From: CAZHZT01 sp964537285
GTDB lineage: Bacteria; Bacteroidota; Bacteroidia; Chitinophagales; Saprospiraceae
Direction: 5' to 3'
Assembly: GCA_964537285.1 (NCBI GenBank)
Contig: CAZHZT010000082.1
Location: 1 to 24,287, forward strand
DNA length: 24,287 nucleotides
Shown: positions 7,770-15,753 of the stretch, piece after piece
How the letters are laid out: every line of letters starts with the position of its first letter
How positions within the stretch are numbered: the stretch's first letter is position 1
Position numbers and translations under genes: made by a program
Notes under the pieces: generated by a model
Database searches by the model: none
The model's input: the letters and a program-made list of their open reading frames with translations, nothing else
Told to the model about the DNA's origin: nothing

Positions 7770-7847
7770 GCGTTATTTTAAGGAGCTACAAAACCAGTCT
7801 ATTTTATGAATTGAATCAAAAAAGCTTTCCGGTTTATTTTTCCTGCT

Positions 7848-7855
7848 TATATTTG
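7848..7855 (+). promoter_or_regulatory. Candidate -7 box for the beta-hydroxylase gene
   Basis: TATATTTG is an exact match to the Bacteroidota sigma consensus TAnnTTTG and lies 36 nt before the ATG at 7892, a usual spacing. I do not see a clear TTG -33 box at the expected distance, so the call is tentative. The remaining sequence between 7770 and 7891 is A/T-rich with no other feature I can support. Confidence 0.4.
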
Positions 7856-7891
7856 TGTTTGATTTTTAATATGCTGTAAATTAAGTACGTT

Positions 7892-8656
7892 ATGAAAAAG
7901 TTTTTCCAGAATTTAGGCAAGAAATACTTCCGCCTCCATTTTAAAATTTTTGGCAAGTATTCTTATTTAGGACTTGAGCAGCTTGTTCGGAAATCTTCTT
8001 TAGTAGGAGATCACACTTTTTATGATAAAAACGATTTTCCTTGGGTAAAAGACCTGGAAGATAATTGGCAAACAGTTAGGGCAGAACTCGATGAAGTAAT
8101 GAAAAACCGGGATGACATTCCTAACTTCCTGGAAATATCACCAGATCAGAAAAAGATCGATGCTGAAGCAGGTAAATGGAAGACCTTCTTCCTTTATGGC
8201 TATGGCTATAAGGTGGATAAAAATATCGCCCGTTGCCCTAAAACAACGGAATTGGTAGAAAAAATCCCGGGCATGAAAACGGCTTTCTTCTCCATCCTGG
8301 CTCCGGGAAAACACATCCCGCCTCACCGTGGCCCTTATGCTGGCGTATTGCGTTATCACCTCGGTCTAATTGTTCCGGATCCGGAAAAAATCAAGATTAG
8401 AGTGGATAAAGATTTTCGCCATTGGAAAGAAGGGGACAGCCTGATCTTTGACGATACCTACGAGCATGAAGTGTGGAATGACAGCGATCAGTATCGAGTG
8501 GTATTGTTTGTGGATTTTGTTCGCCCGCTAAAAGGAGTTGCTAAGTCTCTTAATGATCGCATCATCAATATGATTACCAGGTCTCCATTGGTACAGGATG
8601 GCATCAAAAATATGGAGAAGTATTCCGAAAAGAAAATTGCGGCAGCCCGCGCTTAA
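7892..8656 (+). CDS. Aspartyl/asparaginyl beta-hydroxylase family protein
   Basis: This 254-residue protein is a non-haem Fe(II)/2-oxoglutarate dioxygenase of the Asp/Asn beta-hydroxylase (PF05118) type. The diagnostic region is FFSILAPGKHIPPHRGPYAGVL followed by RYHLGL. The His of PPHRGP is the first iron ligand and the RYHLGL segment lines the 2-oxoglutarate pocket. Then come LIFDDTYEHEVWN, with the distal His in HEVWN, and RVVLFVDFVRP. The N-terminus is basic and amphipathic but has no clear signal peptide, so a cytoplasmic or membrane-peripheral location is likely. Bacterial relatives hydroxylate peptidyl Asp/Asn or lipid-linked groups (LpxO is a cousin); the substrate here is not evident. 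It stands alone between two repeat-bearing gaps. Confidence 0.88.
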   Translation: MKKFFQNLGKKYFRLHFKIFGKYSYLGLEQLVRKSSLVGDHTFYDKNDFPWVKDLEDNWQTVRAELDEVMKNRDDIPNFLEISPDQKKIDAEAGKWKTFFLYGYGYKVDKNIARCPKTTELVEKIPGMKTAFFSILAPGKHIPPHRGPYAGVLRYHLGLIVPDPEKIKIRVDKDFRHWKEGDSLIFDDTYEHEVWNDSDQYRVVLFVDFVRPLKGVAKSLNDRIINMITRSPLVQDGIKNMEKYSEKKIAAARA

Positions 8657-8782
8657 TTTTATTAGACTCGTTCGGTAGCTGCTTATGAGGTGCATTTCAT
8701 CAGCAAATACTGAATTAGCCTAATAAAATGAACACAGAGAGCTGTTTAAAAGGGTAATTTACCCTTTTAAACAGCTCTCTGT
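8657..8782. terminator. Nested hairpins after the beta-hydroxylase gene
   Basis: An outer 9-bp repeat begins right after the stop (8657-8665 with 8720-8728). A perfect 24-bp hairpin follows (8734-8757 with 8759-8782) with a 1-nt loop, in effect a 49-nt palindrome. The position just beyond the stop suggests transcript termination or 3'-end protection. A U-rich stretch occurs only further downstream (8810-8817). The stem sequence is unique in the window. Confidence 0.7.
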
Positions 8783-8850
8783 ATAAGCACCTATCACCTC
8801 CGAAAAATAATTTTTTTAATTTTGCCCGGTCATTTGTTGTGATCAGCTAA

Positions 8851-8916
8851 GCTCACTTTAGAGAATTGCATGCCTCAAAAGTATTTGAATAGCTCGTTGC
8901 AGTGCTTAAAGTGAGC
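8851..8916. promoter_or_regulatory. Dyad GCTCACTTTA / TAAAGTGAGC upstream of the FAAL genes
   Basis: Perfect 10-bp inverted arms at 8851-8860 and 8907-8916 are separated by 46 nt and lie 51-116 bp before the first acyl-AMP ligase. The spacing is too wide for one dimeric repressor site but fits paired half-sites or a leader-RNA stem. The MarR gene downstream of the ligases is the obvious candidate regulator (inference). I see no sure promoter in the rest of this 310-bp gap. Confidence 0.4.
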
Positions 8917-8966
8917 AATACAGTGATTAGGTATAATACATTTACATATTATCAGAATACTAAAAA

Positions 8967-10706
8967 ATGATTGAATATAATGTTTTAAACGGCCCTGAGT
9001 TCGTAACGATAGTGGATATCGCTAGGTGGAGGGCAAATAACCAGGGAGATCATGAAGCCTACACTTTTTTAGTGGATGGCGAGGATGAAAAGGTTTTCTT
9101 AAACTACCAACAATTTGATAGGAGGGCCAGGCAAGTAGCTGCTCATTTGCAACAGCTTGGCAAGAAAGGAGATCGGATAATGATCCTGTTGCCCCCGGGC
9201 ATGTCTTTTATCAACGCCTTTTATGGTTGTCTTTATGCCGGAATGACTGCAATCCCTTTGTACCCTCATTTGCGCAAAAAAAAGGATAAGATTTTCAATC
9301 GTATTCTAAATGTAGCTAAGGATGCGCAACCGATTGCTCTTCTTAGTAATGAAACAATTACAGCTTCTTCGTCTCAGCACTTTGAGGAAGTAGAGGAAAT
9401 AAAAAATATTCCCTGGATTGCAGAAGAGCAGATCGTTCTACCTCCGGAATCCTGGAGCAATCCCGGGCTTTCTCCTGATGATCTGGCCTTTTTACAATAT
9501 ACTTCAGGGTCGACTAGCCTTCCAAAAGGGGTGATGGTGTCGCATGGTAATTTGTTGCACAATCTGGGTGTCATTCAAAAAGGTTTTGATGTAAGGAAAA
9601 GCGATATCACACTGAACTGGTTACCTCCCTATCATGATATGGGCCTTATCGGAGGAATTTTATCGCCGATGTATTGTGGAATTCACGGGATATTGATGCC
9701 TCCGGTCTATTTTCTTCAAAGACCGCTAAGGTGGCTAAAAGCGATTGCGAAATTTAAGGCTACAATTTCTGGCGGGCCTAATTTTTCTTACGATTTTTGT
9801 ATAAAAAAAATAAAACCCGAACAGCGCGACGCCCTGGATCTGAGTTGCTGGGAGGTGGCTTTTTGCGGTGCTGAGCCAATTAATCCGGAAACCCTCAAAA
9901 AGTTTGCAGAATATTTTGCAGCAAGCAGCTTCCGGTATCAGTCCTTCTTTCCGAGTTATGGCCTTGCTGAAACTACCCTGATGATTACCGCTGCTGAAAG
10001 AACAAGAGGTCCGGTTATAAGGCCTTTTGATAAGAGTCAGTTGGAACGCCACTCTGCTGTTTTAGCTGATGAAGGAAATCCCAAAAGCAGAAACTTGATT
10101 AGTGTTGGTCAAGTTGGAGATGGCCTTGAAGTAATCATTGTTAACCCGGAAACACTGGAAAAATGCAAAGATGGCGAAATTGGGGAGATCTGGGAAAAAG
10201 GAGACAGCGTAGCACGGGGCTATTGGGGAAAACCAGAACAATCAGAAGCTGCTTTTAATGCTTACACCATTGATACTAAGGAAGGCCCATTCATGCGCAC
10301 AGGTGATCTGGGCTTCTTCCTGGATGAGGAGGTCTATATTACCGGCCGCATCAAAGAGTTGATCATTATTGACGGTAGCAATTATTATCCTCAGGATATT
10401 GAATGGTCCGTGGAAAATGCTCATGATGCTATTCGGCCTCATGGAGCTTCTGCTTTTTCAGTAGCTCTGGATGGCCGGGAAAGGCTGATCATCATGGTAG
10501 AGCTGGATCCCCGCTTTGCAAGGGATATGGACGAAGCGCAGGAACGTCAGGTAAGACGAGCCATCAAGTCCATTGTCTCTGCCGAACATGACCTTAGCGT
10601 ACACGACATTGCCTTCGTCAGTAGGTTGCCGAAAACAACCAGCGGTAAAATACAGCATCATCAATGCGAAAAAGACTATCTTGAGTTGATTAACAAATCT
10701 AATTAG
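8967..10706 (+). CDS. Fatty acyl-AMP ligase (FAAL), stand-alone
   Basis: This is a 579-residue adenylate-forming enzyme. The A3 motif YTSGSTSLPKG is near residue 178, followed by VSHGNLLHNLG, LNWLPPYHDMGLIGG and PSYGLAETTLM. The hinge and C-terminal subdomain show FMRTGDLGF, ITGRIKELIIIDGSNYYPQDIE and the catalytic-Lys segment TTSGKIQ near 561. The motifs PPYHDMGL, GSNYYPQDIE and the Lys-rich segment after the 'PLYP' stretch are typical of FAALs rather than CoA ligases. FAALs convert free fatty acids to acyl-adenylates for transfer to an acyl carrier protein. Its stop is 2 nt before the ATG of the next ligase, which carries carrier domains, so the two probably work in one complex. It is unusual to have two FAALs back to back. 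Confidence 0.92.
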   Translation: MIEYNVLNGPEFVTIVDIARWRANNQGDHEAYTFLVDGEDEKVFLNYQQFDRRARQVAAHLQQLGKKGDRIMILLPPGMSFINAFYGCLYAGMTAIPLYPHLRKKKDKIFNRILNVAKDAQPIALLSNETITASSSQHFEEVEEIKNIPWIAEEQIVLPPESWSNPGLSPDDLAFLQYTSGSTSLPKGVMVSHGNLLHNLGVIQKGFDVRKSDITLNWLPPYHDMGLIGGILSPMYCGIHGILMPPVYFLQRPLRWLKAIAKFKATISGGPNFSYDFCIKKIKPEQRDALDLSCWEVAFCGAEPINPETLKKFAEYFAASSFRYQSFFPSYGLAETTLMITAAERTRGPVIRPFDKSQLERHSAVLADEGNPKSRNLISVGQVGDGLEVIIVNPETLEKCKDGEIGEIWEKGDSVARGYWGKPEQSEAAFNAYTIDTKEGPFMRTGDLGFFLDEEVYITGRIKELIIIDGSNYYPQDIEWSVENAHDAIRPHGASAFSVALDGRERLIIMVELDPRFARDMDEAQERQVRRAIKSIVSAEHDLSVHDIAFVSRLPKTTSGKIQHHQCEKDYLELINKSN

Positions 10707-10708
10707 TT

Positions 10709-13228
10709 ATGACAAATATCCCTAGCGTAGAAGAAATCCAGGAATGGTTGGTTACCAATATTGCCGACCGCCTGGAAATGAAGCCCGAAGAGATTGACCT
10801 GGATGAACCCATTACGCATCTCGGTCTGTCATCAAGAGAAGCTATAATGCTCTCCGGAGAACTTGAAGAGTGGCTCGGGTATGAACTTCCGCCTGAACTC
10901 CTATATGAATATCCTGAAATTAAGCCTTTAGCTGAAAAACTGGCTCTGGGCCCTGAAGCTTTTTCTGGTAAAGCCAGTGAAAGCGAGGAATGGTACTACC
11001 CAATAGAAACAGATAGTGCCTCTTACGTGGCTTTAGTACGTGAACGTGTGCGGGCAATTCCGGATCAAACGGCCTTTGTTTTCTTGCGCAATGGCGAAGA
11101 TGAACATAGCCGCATTACTTATAAGCAATTAGACACCAGAGCACGGGCTATTGCGGCTAAATTGCAGCAAATGAATTTGGAGGGAGAAAGAGCCTTGCTG
11201 ACTTATCCTTCAGGTATTGACTTTATTACGGGTTTCTTTGGGTGCTTGTATGCAAAAGTTGTTGCTGTACCTGCTTATCCACCTACAAAAACGCGTGGTA
11301 CAGAGCGTATAGAAGCCATCGTGAACGACTCAGGGGCAAAAATTGCAATGACTACCCAGGAGGAACTGGATAGCGTTCTGAAAAATCGAAAGATCAAAGA
11401 AGATGCTTTCATCCACCAGATGGAAACTTTTACTACAGAGAGTATCCCTGATGAAATGGCTGAGCAATGGGTGGAGCCGGAACTAAACCATGATACTTTA
11501 GCTTTTCTACAATATACCTCCGGTTCTACCGGAAATCCTAAAGGCGTAATGGTTTCTCATGGTAATATTCTGTGGAATTGTAAGGCACTTCGTATGGCAT
11601 ACAAGCCGCAGAAAGGGATAATCACCCTGGGGTGGTTGCCTATGTTCCACGATATGGGCCTGATTGGGCATATCCTTGCCCCTATTAGTTTTGGAGGAAC
11701 CAATGTGGCAATGCCGCCAAATAGCTTCCTGGAAAAACCTATTCGCTGGTTGAGAGCCATTACAAAATATAAAAGTAATTTATCCGCAGCACCAAACTTT
11801 GCTTTTGATCACTGCGTAGATAAAATCAAGGAAGAAGAACTCGATGGCCTTGATTTTAGCAGCTGGCAGGCAGCTACAAATGGTAGTGAAGTGGTTAGAG
11901 AGGAAACGCTGGAGCGGTTCACTAAACGCTTTGCTCCATATGGCTTCAAGCGGGAAACTTTTTATCCGAATTACGGCATGGCAGAAGCTACTCTGATGAT
12001 TTCTGCCGGAACACCTAATACAGAACCCAAAATATTATTCCTTGACGGGCCAGCTCTTGAGCAGAATGAAGTCGTAATGAGCGATCCGGGCTTGGAAACG
12101 ACCATCAGTAAAGTAGGTTGTGGTATTCCGCGTTCAGGTGAATTGGTTGTCGCCGATATCGATAAATTTACTAAACTACCTGATGGTAAGGTAGGGGAAA
12201 TTTGGTTTAGAGGAGGTAGCGTAGCGCAGGGCTATTGGGGCCGGGAAGATCAAACCAAACTGATTTTTGATGCTCACCTGGCGGATACAAATGAAGGACC
12301 TTTTATGCGTACCGGGGATTTGGGCTTCCTGCATGAAGGGGAAGTATATATTACCGGCCGCTTAAAAGACTTAATCATTATTCGTGGCCGCAATCACTAT
12401 CCACATGATATAGAACAAACGGTTCAAAATAGCCACCATGCCTTAACAATTAACGGTGGGGCTGCCTTTACTGTCGATGCTTTCAATGAGGAACGCCTCG
12501 TGATCGTCCAGGAAGTGGAGCGAAAACATTTACAAAAACTGGACCAGGAGGAGGTATTTGAAAAAATTAGACTGGCTGTTACCGAAGAGCATGATATTCA
12601 GGTTTATGCAATTATGCTTTTGTCGCCGGGGCGCCTGCCGAGAACAACCAGCGGGAAAATTCAAAGAAGGGCTTCCAAAAAAGGCTTCCTGGATGATAGT
12701 TTACGAAAAGTAGGGGAGTGGAGACTGCCGCTTCAGGCAGTAGAAGAGGGAGGTCAACGCGATTCTTTCGCTCCTGATCTGCTTGATTTGCTGGACAAAA
12801 CAATCAATGAACGCATTCCCGTATTACAGAATTATTTCCAGACGCTCATCGCCCGCATTCTGAGAATGCCTATAGATTCCATCGGTCTGAAGAAGCCGGT
12901 AATTAACCTGGGCCTTGATTCTATGCATGCCATTGAAATAAAAGGATTTGTAGAATCTGACCTGGGCTTCGAAATTGAAGTGATCCAATTCATGGAAGGT
13001 ATAACCATCGCTGATCTGGCAGTATTTTCCGCTCGAAAATTGGATGATGTGGAAGAGAAAATTAGAGAAAATGCTAGTAAGGCTCCTGTAGAAGACGCTC
13101 CGGTTTCTTCTAACGGTAAAAATCTTGACGAGATTGATGCCGATACTGCCAGAGAACTTCTCGTAGATATTGATAATCTCTCGCAAGAAGAAGTAGAGAA
13201 ACTTTTGGAAATTTTGGAAAATGAATAA
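10709..13228 (+). CDS. ACP-FAAL-ACP trifunctional acyl-activating protein
   Basis: This is an 839-residue protein with three parts. Residues about 5-75 form a carrier domain with motif LGLSS (candidate phosphopantetheine Ser42). About 95-690 is a fatty acyl-AMP ligase, with A3 YTSGSTGNPKG near 269, LGWLPMFHDMGLIGH, PNYGMAEATLMIS, FMRTGDLGF, ITGRLKDLIIIRGRNHYPHD and TTSGKIQRR near 650. About 705-790 is a second carrier domain with the classic LGLDS motif (Ser738). An acidic tail (LSQEEVEKLLEILENE) closes the protein. FAAL-ACP fusions normally load lipid starters onto polyketide or peptide synthetases, but none follows here; the next gene encodes a MarR regulator. Translation is coupled to the upstream FAAL. 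It could form a two-acyl loading system or feed a distant enzyme. Confidence 0.92.
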   Translation: MTNIPSVEEIQEWLVTNIADRLEMKPEEIDLDEPITHLGLSSREAIMLSGELEEWLGYELPPELLYEYPEIKPLAEKLALGPEAFSGKASESEEWYYPIETDSASYVALVRERVRAIPDQTAFVFLRNGEDEHSRITYKQLDTRARAIAAKLQQMNLEGERALLTYPSGIDFITGFFGCLYAKVVAVPAYPPTKTRGTERIEAIVNDSGAKIAMTTQEELDSVLKNRKIKEDAFIHQMETFTTESIPDEMAEQWVEPELNHDTLAFLQYTSGSTGNPKGVMVSHGNILWNCKALRMAYKPQKGIITLGWLPMFHDMGLIGHILAPISFGGTNVAMPPNSFLEKPIRWLRAITKYKSNLSAAPNFAFDHCVDKIKEEELDGLDFSSWQAATNGSEVVREETLERFTKRFAPYGFKRETFYPNYGMAEATLMISAGTPNTEPKILFLDGPALEQNEVVMSDPGLETTISKVGCGIPRSGELVVADIDKFTKLPDGKVGEIWFRGGSVAQGYWGREDQTKLIFDAHLADTNEGPFMRTGDLGFLHEGEVYITGRLKDLIIIRGRNHYPHDIEQTVQNSHHALTINGGAAFTVDAFNEERLVIVQEVERKHLQKLDQEEVFEKIRLAVTEEHDIQVYAIMLLSPGRLPRTTSGKIQRRASKKGFLDDSLRKVGEWRLPLQAVEEGGQRDSFAPDLLDLLDKTINERIPVLQNYFQTLIARILRMPIDSIGLKKPVINLGLDSMHAIEIKGFVESDLGFEIEVIQFMEGITIADLAVFSARKLDDVEEKIRENASKAPVEDAPVSSNGKNLDEIDADTARELLVDIDNLSQEEVEKLLEILENE

Positions 13229-13240
13229 ATTTGAATCGCT

Positions 13241-13256
13241 TGTATTTCATTTTGTC
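13241..13256 (+). repeat. 16-bp motif shared with the hairpin at 13901-13987
   Basis: TGTATTTCATTTTGTC occurs here, 12 bp after the stop of the ACP-FAAL-ACP gene. It occurs again at 13920-13935 inside the left arm of the hairpin beyond the MarR gene, and inverted in that hairpin's right arm. It therefore brackets the MarR gene. It might be a shared 3'-end signal, a binding site, or a duplication scar. Confidence 0.7.
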
Positions 13257-13283
13257 GCTTGATATTAAGAAGGTGTTTTCTTT

Positions 13284-13315
13284 GGAGAGAGTCGCCCGGT
13301 AGGGTGCCTCTCTCT
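13284..13315 (+). terminator. Hairpin between the FAAL operon and the MarR gene
   Basis: The stem pairs 13284-13291 with 13308-13315 and, after one T/C mismatch, 13293-13297 with 13302-13306; the loop is GGTA. It lies 56 bp past the FAAL stop. No U-tract follows on the plus strand, so it may be an attenuating or 3'-protective structure rather than a full terminator. Confidence 0.5.
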
Positions 13316-13400
13316 AAAAATAATCTTCATCTTCCCCCTCAAAGGCAGCGGCACAATGGAATGCAAACAATTTAATCCTTAGCTTATATGAAGTGAAACG

Positions 13401-13889
13401 ATGGAGTATATTCAGGTGTTAACAAAACTTCGCAAAATTATTCGCTCGGTAAATCTGGAAAGTAAGCGAATTGAAAAGGAGTACGGTATCAGTATTCCTC
13501 AGCTTTTGTGTTTAAACTATTTAAAGGATAGTGCCAATTTCCAGGCATCTCATAAAGAAATCAAGGATTTTCTGCAGCTCAATGCCAGTACAGTCACTGG
13601 CATCATTACGCGTCTTGAAAAAAAGAACCTCGTAGCCCGCCTGCCTCGAAAAGAGGATCGGAGGGTAGGCATGATCACGGTTACTGCTAAGGGAGTGGAG
13701 TTAGTGGATAATACACCTGATCTTTTACATCATCAACTGACCGACAGGCTTAAGAAATTGTCTGAAAAGGACATAGAAAAGCTTCAAGGTTCTTTTGATA
13801 TAATTATACAATTTCTTGATATACAAGATGTTGATGCCTCTCCGATCGTCACCTCTGATTTGGAGATCAATTCCAATACTACGGAATGA
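13401..13889 (+). CDS. MarR-family transcriptional regulator
   Basis: This is a 162-residue winged-helix regulator. An N-terminal dimerisation helix (YIQVLTKLRKIIRSVNLESK) is followed by the reader domain: ISIPQLLCLNYLKD, the recognition helix region LQLNASTVTGIITRLEKKNLV, and the wing ARLPRKEDRRVGMITVTAKG. The DRR and TVTAKG residues are hallmark MarR wing positions. The C-terminal helix closes the dimer and a short acidic tail follows. MarR proteins usually repress neighbouring genes and release DNA on binding a small ligand, often a fatty or aromatic acid. Its place right after two acyl-activating enzymes suggests it senses an acyl ligand and controls that locus (inference). It has its own 172-bp upstream gap. 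Confidence 0.92.
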   Translation: MEYIQVLTKLRKIIRSVNLESKRIEKEYGISIPQLLCLNYLKDSANFQASHKEIKDFLQLNASTVTGIITRLEKKNLVARLPRKEDRRVGMITVTAKGVELVDNTPDLLHHQLTDRLKKLSEKDIEKLQGSFDIIIQFLDIQDVDASPIVTSDLEINSNTTE

Positions 13890-13900
13890 AGTAGACTTAT

Positions 13901-13987
13901 TCTGTAGATGCTTGATGGGTGTATTTCATTTTGTCACAAAATAATCTTTTGCGACAAAATGAAATACACCCATCAAGCATCCACAGA
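13901..13987. terminator. 35-bp hairpin in the convergent gap MarR / nadB
   Basis: Arms 13901-13935 and 13953-13987 pair at 34 of 35 positions (one A/C mismatch at 13906/13982). The 17-nt loop can itself form a 5-bp CAAAA/TTTTG stem. The gap is convergent, so a bidirectional terminator is the simplest reading. There is no flanking T-tract on either side of the stem. It starts 11 nt after the MarR stop and lies 21 nt before the nadB stop. Confidence 0.75.
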
Positions 13988-14008
13988 GCAAGTCTTGTGC
14001 TTCAGGAA

Positions 14009-15610
14009 CTAAATGATAATATATTGGACAAAAGGAAAGTGCGTCGGATAATCCGTATTAAAATGAAGGCCCCGACTTTCGCGGCGCATGCCCGCAGAGC
14101 GAGTGATTAAATAACCGATAGTGATTAAGTTCCGCAATTCACATAATTGCGGAGAAATTATGGTCGTTTGGTATATACCTTCTGTTTCTTTGTAAAGAAG
14201 GTAAAGCCTGTCCATGGCACGCTTCAACCGCACGTCTGTACGCACAATGCCTACATAGCTACTCATGATCTCTTTAAGCTCCTTTAAGCTTTGAGTAAGC
14301 AAAACCATTTCTCTGGGAGCCGTAGTTCCCCGGGCGTTCCAGTCTGGAATTCCATCACGCCATTCAATTTGATCAATATGCTTTAAAATGTCCAGATGAA
14401 TGCGATGGGCAAACACCATGGCTTCCAGCAAGGAGTTGGAAGCTAGTCGGTTGGCACCATGCAGGCCCGTGGATGTACATTCTCCACATGCATACAGGTT
14501 TAAAATAGAACTGCGCCCCCAATCATCTACTCGAATGCCTCCACAGAGGTAATGGCAGGCAGGCACCACCGGGATCATATCTTTCATCGGGTCAATACCG
14601 ATACTTAAACATTTATTGTAAATCGTCGGGAAGTGCTTAACAAAGGCGTCCTTATCCAGGTGAGTACAATCCAGGCAAACATAATCATCTCCTCGCTTTT
14701 TTATTTCGTTATCAATGGCCCGCGCCACAATGTCTCTGGGAGCAAGGGATTCACGCTTGTCATAAAGATGCGTAAAAGGCTCCCCCTCTTTACTCTTTAA
14801 AATACCGCCAAAGCCACGAACGGCCTCAGATACTAAAAAATCGGGGTTTTCACCTGCCGGATTATAAAGAGCCGTTGGATGAAATTGAACGAACTCCATG
14901 TTCTCGATATGACCTTTGGCACGGTAAGTCATTGAAATGCCGTCACCACTGGCAATTACCGGGTTCGTTGTGTTGCGGTATACTTGCCCGGCTCCGCCGG
15001 TTGCCACAACCGTAATTTTTGCCAGGATTTTTTCAATTTCATTATTTTCCTTGTTCAGAGCATAAGCTCCATAGCAACTAATATCAGGTGTTAAACGAGT
15101 GACTGTATAGCCAAGGTGGTGCTGTGTTATGAGGTCGAGGGCAAAATAATTTTCAAAAAGCTGGACATTGGGCACCTGCTTTACTTTTTCCAGCAGGGTT
15201 CTTTGGATTTCCCAACCAGTTAAGTCTTTGTAGTGTAAAATTCTATTTTCTGAATGACCGCCTTCTCGCCCCAGGTCGTAGTCATTACTGCCATTTTTGT
15301 CGAAGCGTGCTCCCCAGTCAATGATTTCCTGTACTCTCTCCGGGCCCTCTTTCACTACAATGTCCACGATAGGTTTTTTACACAATCCATCTCCTGCGTC
15401 AAGAGTATCTTCGAAATGTTTGGAAAATGAATCTCTCTCAATGTTCCAAACCGCTGCTATTCCGCCTTGAGCATATGTCGTGTTGCTTTCCCCGTCATGT
15501 GCTTTTGTGAGTACCATGATATTGAGGTTCGGTTGGGCCTGACCGAGTTTAATAGCCGTCGTGAGGCCGGCAATGCCGGCACCTATAATGAGGACGTCTG
15601 TATGTGGCAT
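14009..15610 (-). CDS. nadB: L-aspartate oxidase
   Basis: This is a 533-residue FAD enzyme that oxidises L-aspartate to iminoaspartate, the first step of de novo NAD synthesis with NadA. The N-terminal Rossmann motif is DVLIIGAGIAGLTTAIKL. TYAQGGIAAVW is the conserved flavin/substrate loop. Next are GREGGHSENRILHYKDLTG (active-site region) and VVATGGAGQVYRNTTNP. FVQFHPTALY, LAPRDIVARAID and the signature HLDKDAFVKHFP follow, then VPACHYLCGGI, YACGECTSTGLHGANRLASN and the helical C-terminal cap with SAGMRRESRGLHFNTDYP. This is full length and lacks the extra residues of succinate dehydrogenase flavoproteins. nadA and nadC are not adjacent. It diverges from the glycosyltransferase gene across a hairpin-bearing gap; an A/T-rich palindromic tract lies just before its ATG. 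Confidence 0.97.
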   Translation of the reverse strand: MPHTDVLIIGAGIAGLTTAIKLGQAQPNLNIMVLTKAHDGESNTTYAQGGIAAVWNIERDSFSKHFEDTLDAGDGLCKKPIVDIVVKEGPERVQEIIDWGARFDKNGSNDYDLGREGGHSENRILHYKDLTGWEIQRTLLEKVKQVPNVQLFENYFALDLITQHHLGYTVTRLTPDISCYGAYALNKENNEIEKILAKITVVATGGAGQVYRNTTNPVIASGDGISMTYRAKGHIENMEFVQFHPTALYNPAGENPDFLVSEAVRGFGGILKSKEGEPFTHLYDKRESLAPRDIVARAIDNEIKKRGDDYVCLDCTHLDKDAFVKHFPTIYNKCLSIGIDPMKDMIPVVPACHYLCGGIRVDDWGRSSILNLYACGECTSTGLHGANRLASNSLLEAMVFAHRIHLDILKHIDQIEWRDGIPDWNARGTTAPREMVLLTQSLKELKEIMSSYVGIVRTDVRLKRAMDRLYLLYKETEGIYQTTIISPQLCELRNLITIGYLITRSAGMRRESRGLHFNTDYPTHFPFVQYIII

Positions 15611-15675
15611 AATTTTTTAAAAAATTTTGCACAATAAACGTAAAAACACGGAAAAGAGTTTTATTTGTGTTTGTG

Positions 15676-15735
15676 GCAAATACGCCGGTAATTCCTTGGG
15701 GCTGACCAGCCCCAAGGAATTACCGGCGTATTTGC
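15676..15735. repeat. 28-bp perfect hairpin in the divergent gap nadB / glycosyltransferase
   Basis: Arms 15676-15703 and 15708-15735 match without error, with a 4-nt loop. The hairpin ends 18 nt before the glycosyltransferase ATG and starts 65 nt before the nadB ATG. Because the flanking genes diverge, neither needs a terminator here. If the rightward promoter lies to its left, the transcript's leader would carry the whole hairpin next to the start codon. Confidence 0.92.
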
Positions 15736-15753
15736 GGTTAAATAGATACAATT

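Noticed and set aside
8932..8937. TATAAT hexamer as a sigma70 -10 box for the FAAL operon
   Set aside because: There is no -35 box at 16-18 nt and Bacteroidota use a different consensus (TAnnTTTG); A/T-rich DNA yields such hexamers by chance.
13919..14110. 63-residue plus-strand reading frame across the MarR/nadB gap
   Set aside because: It consists of a hairpin arm and the antisense of the nadB 3' end, with no family features.
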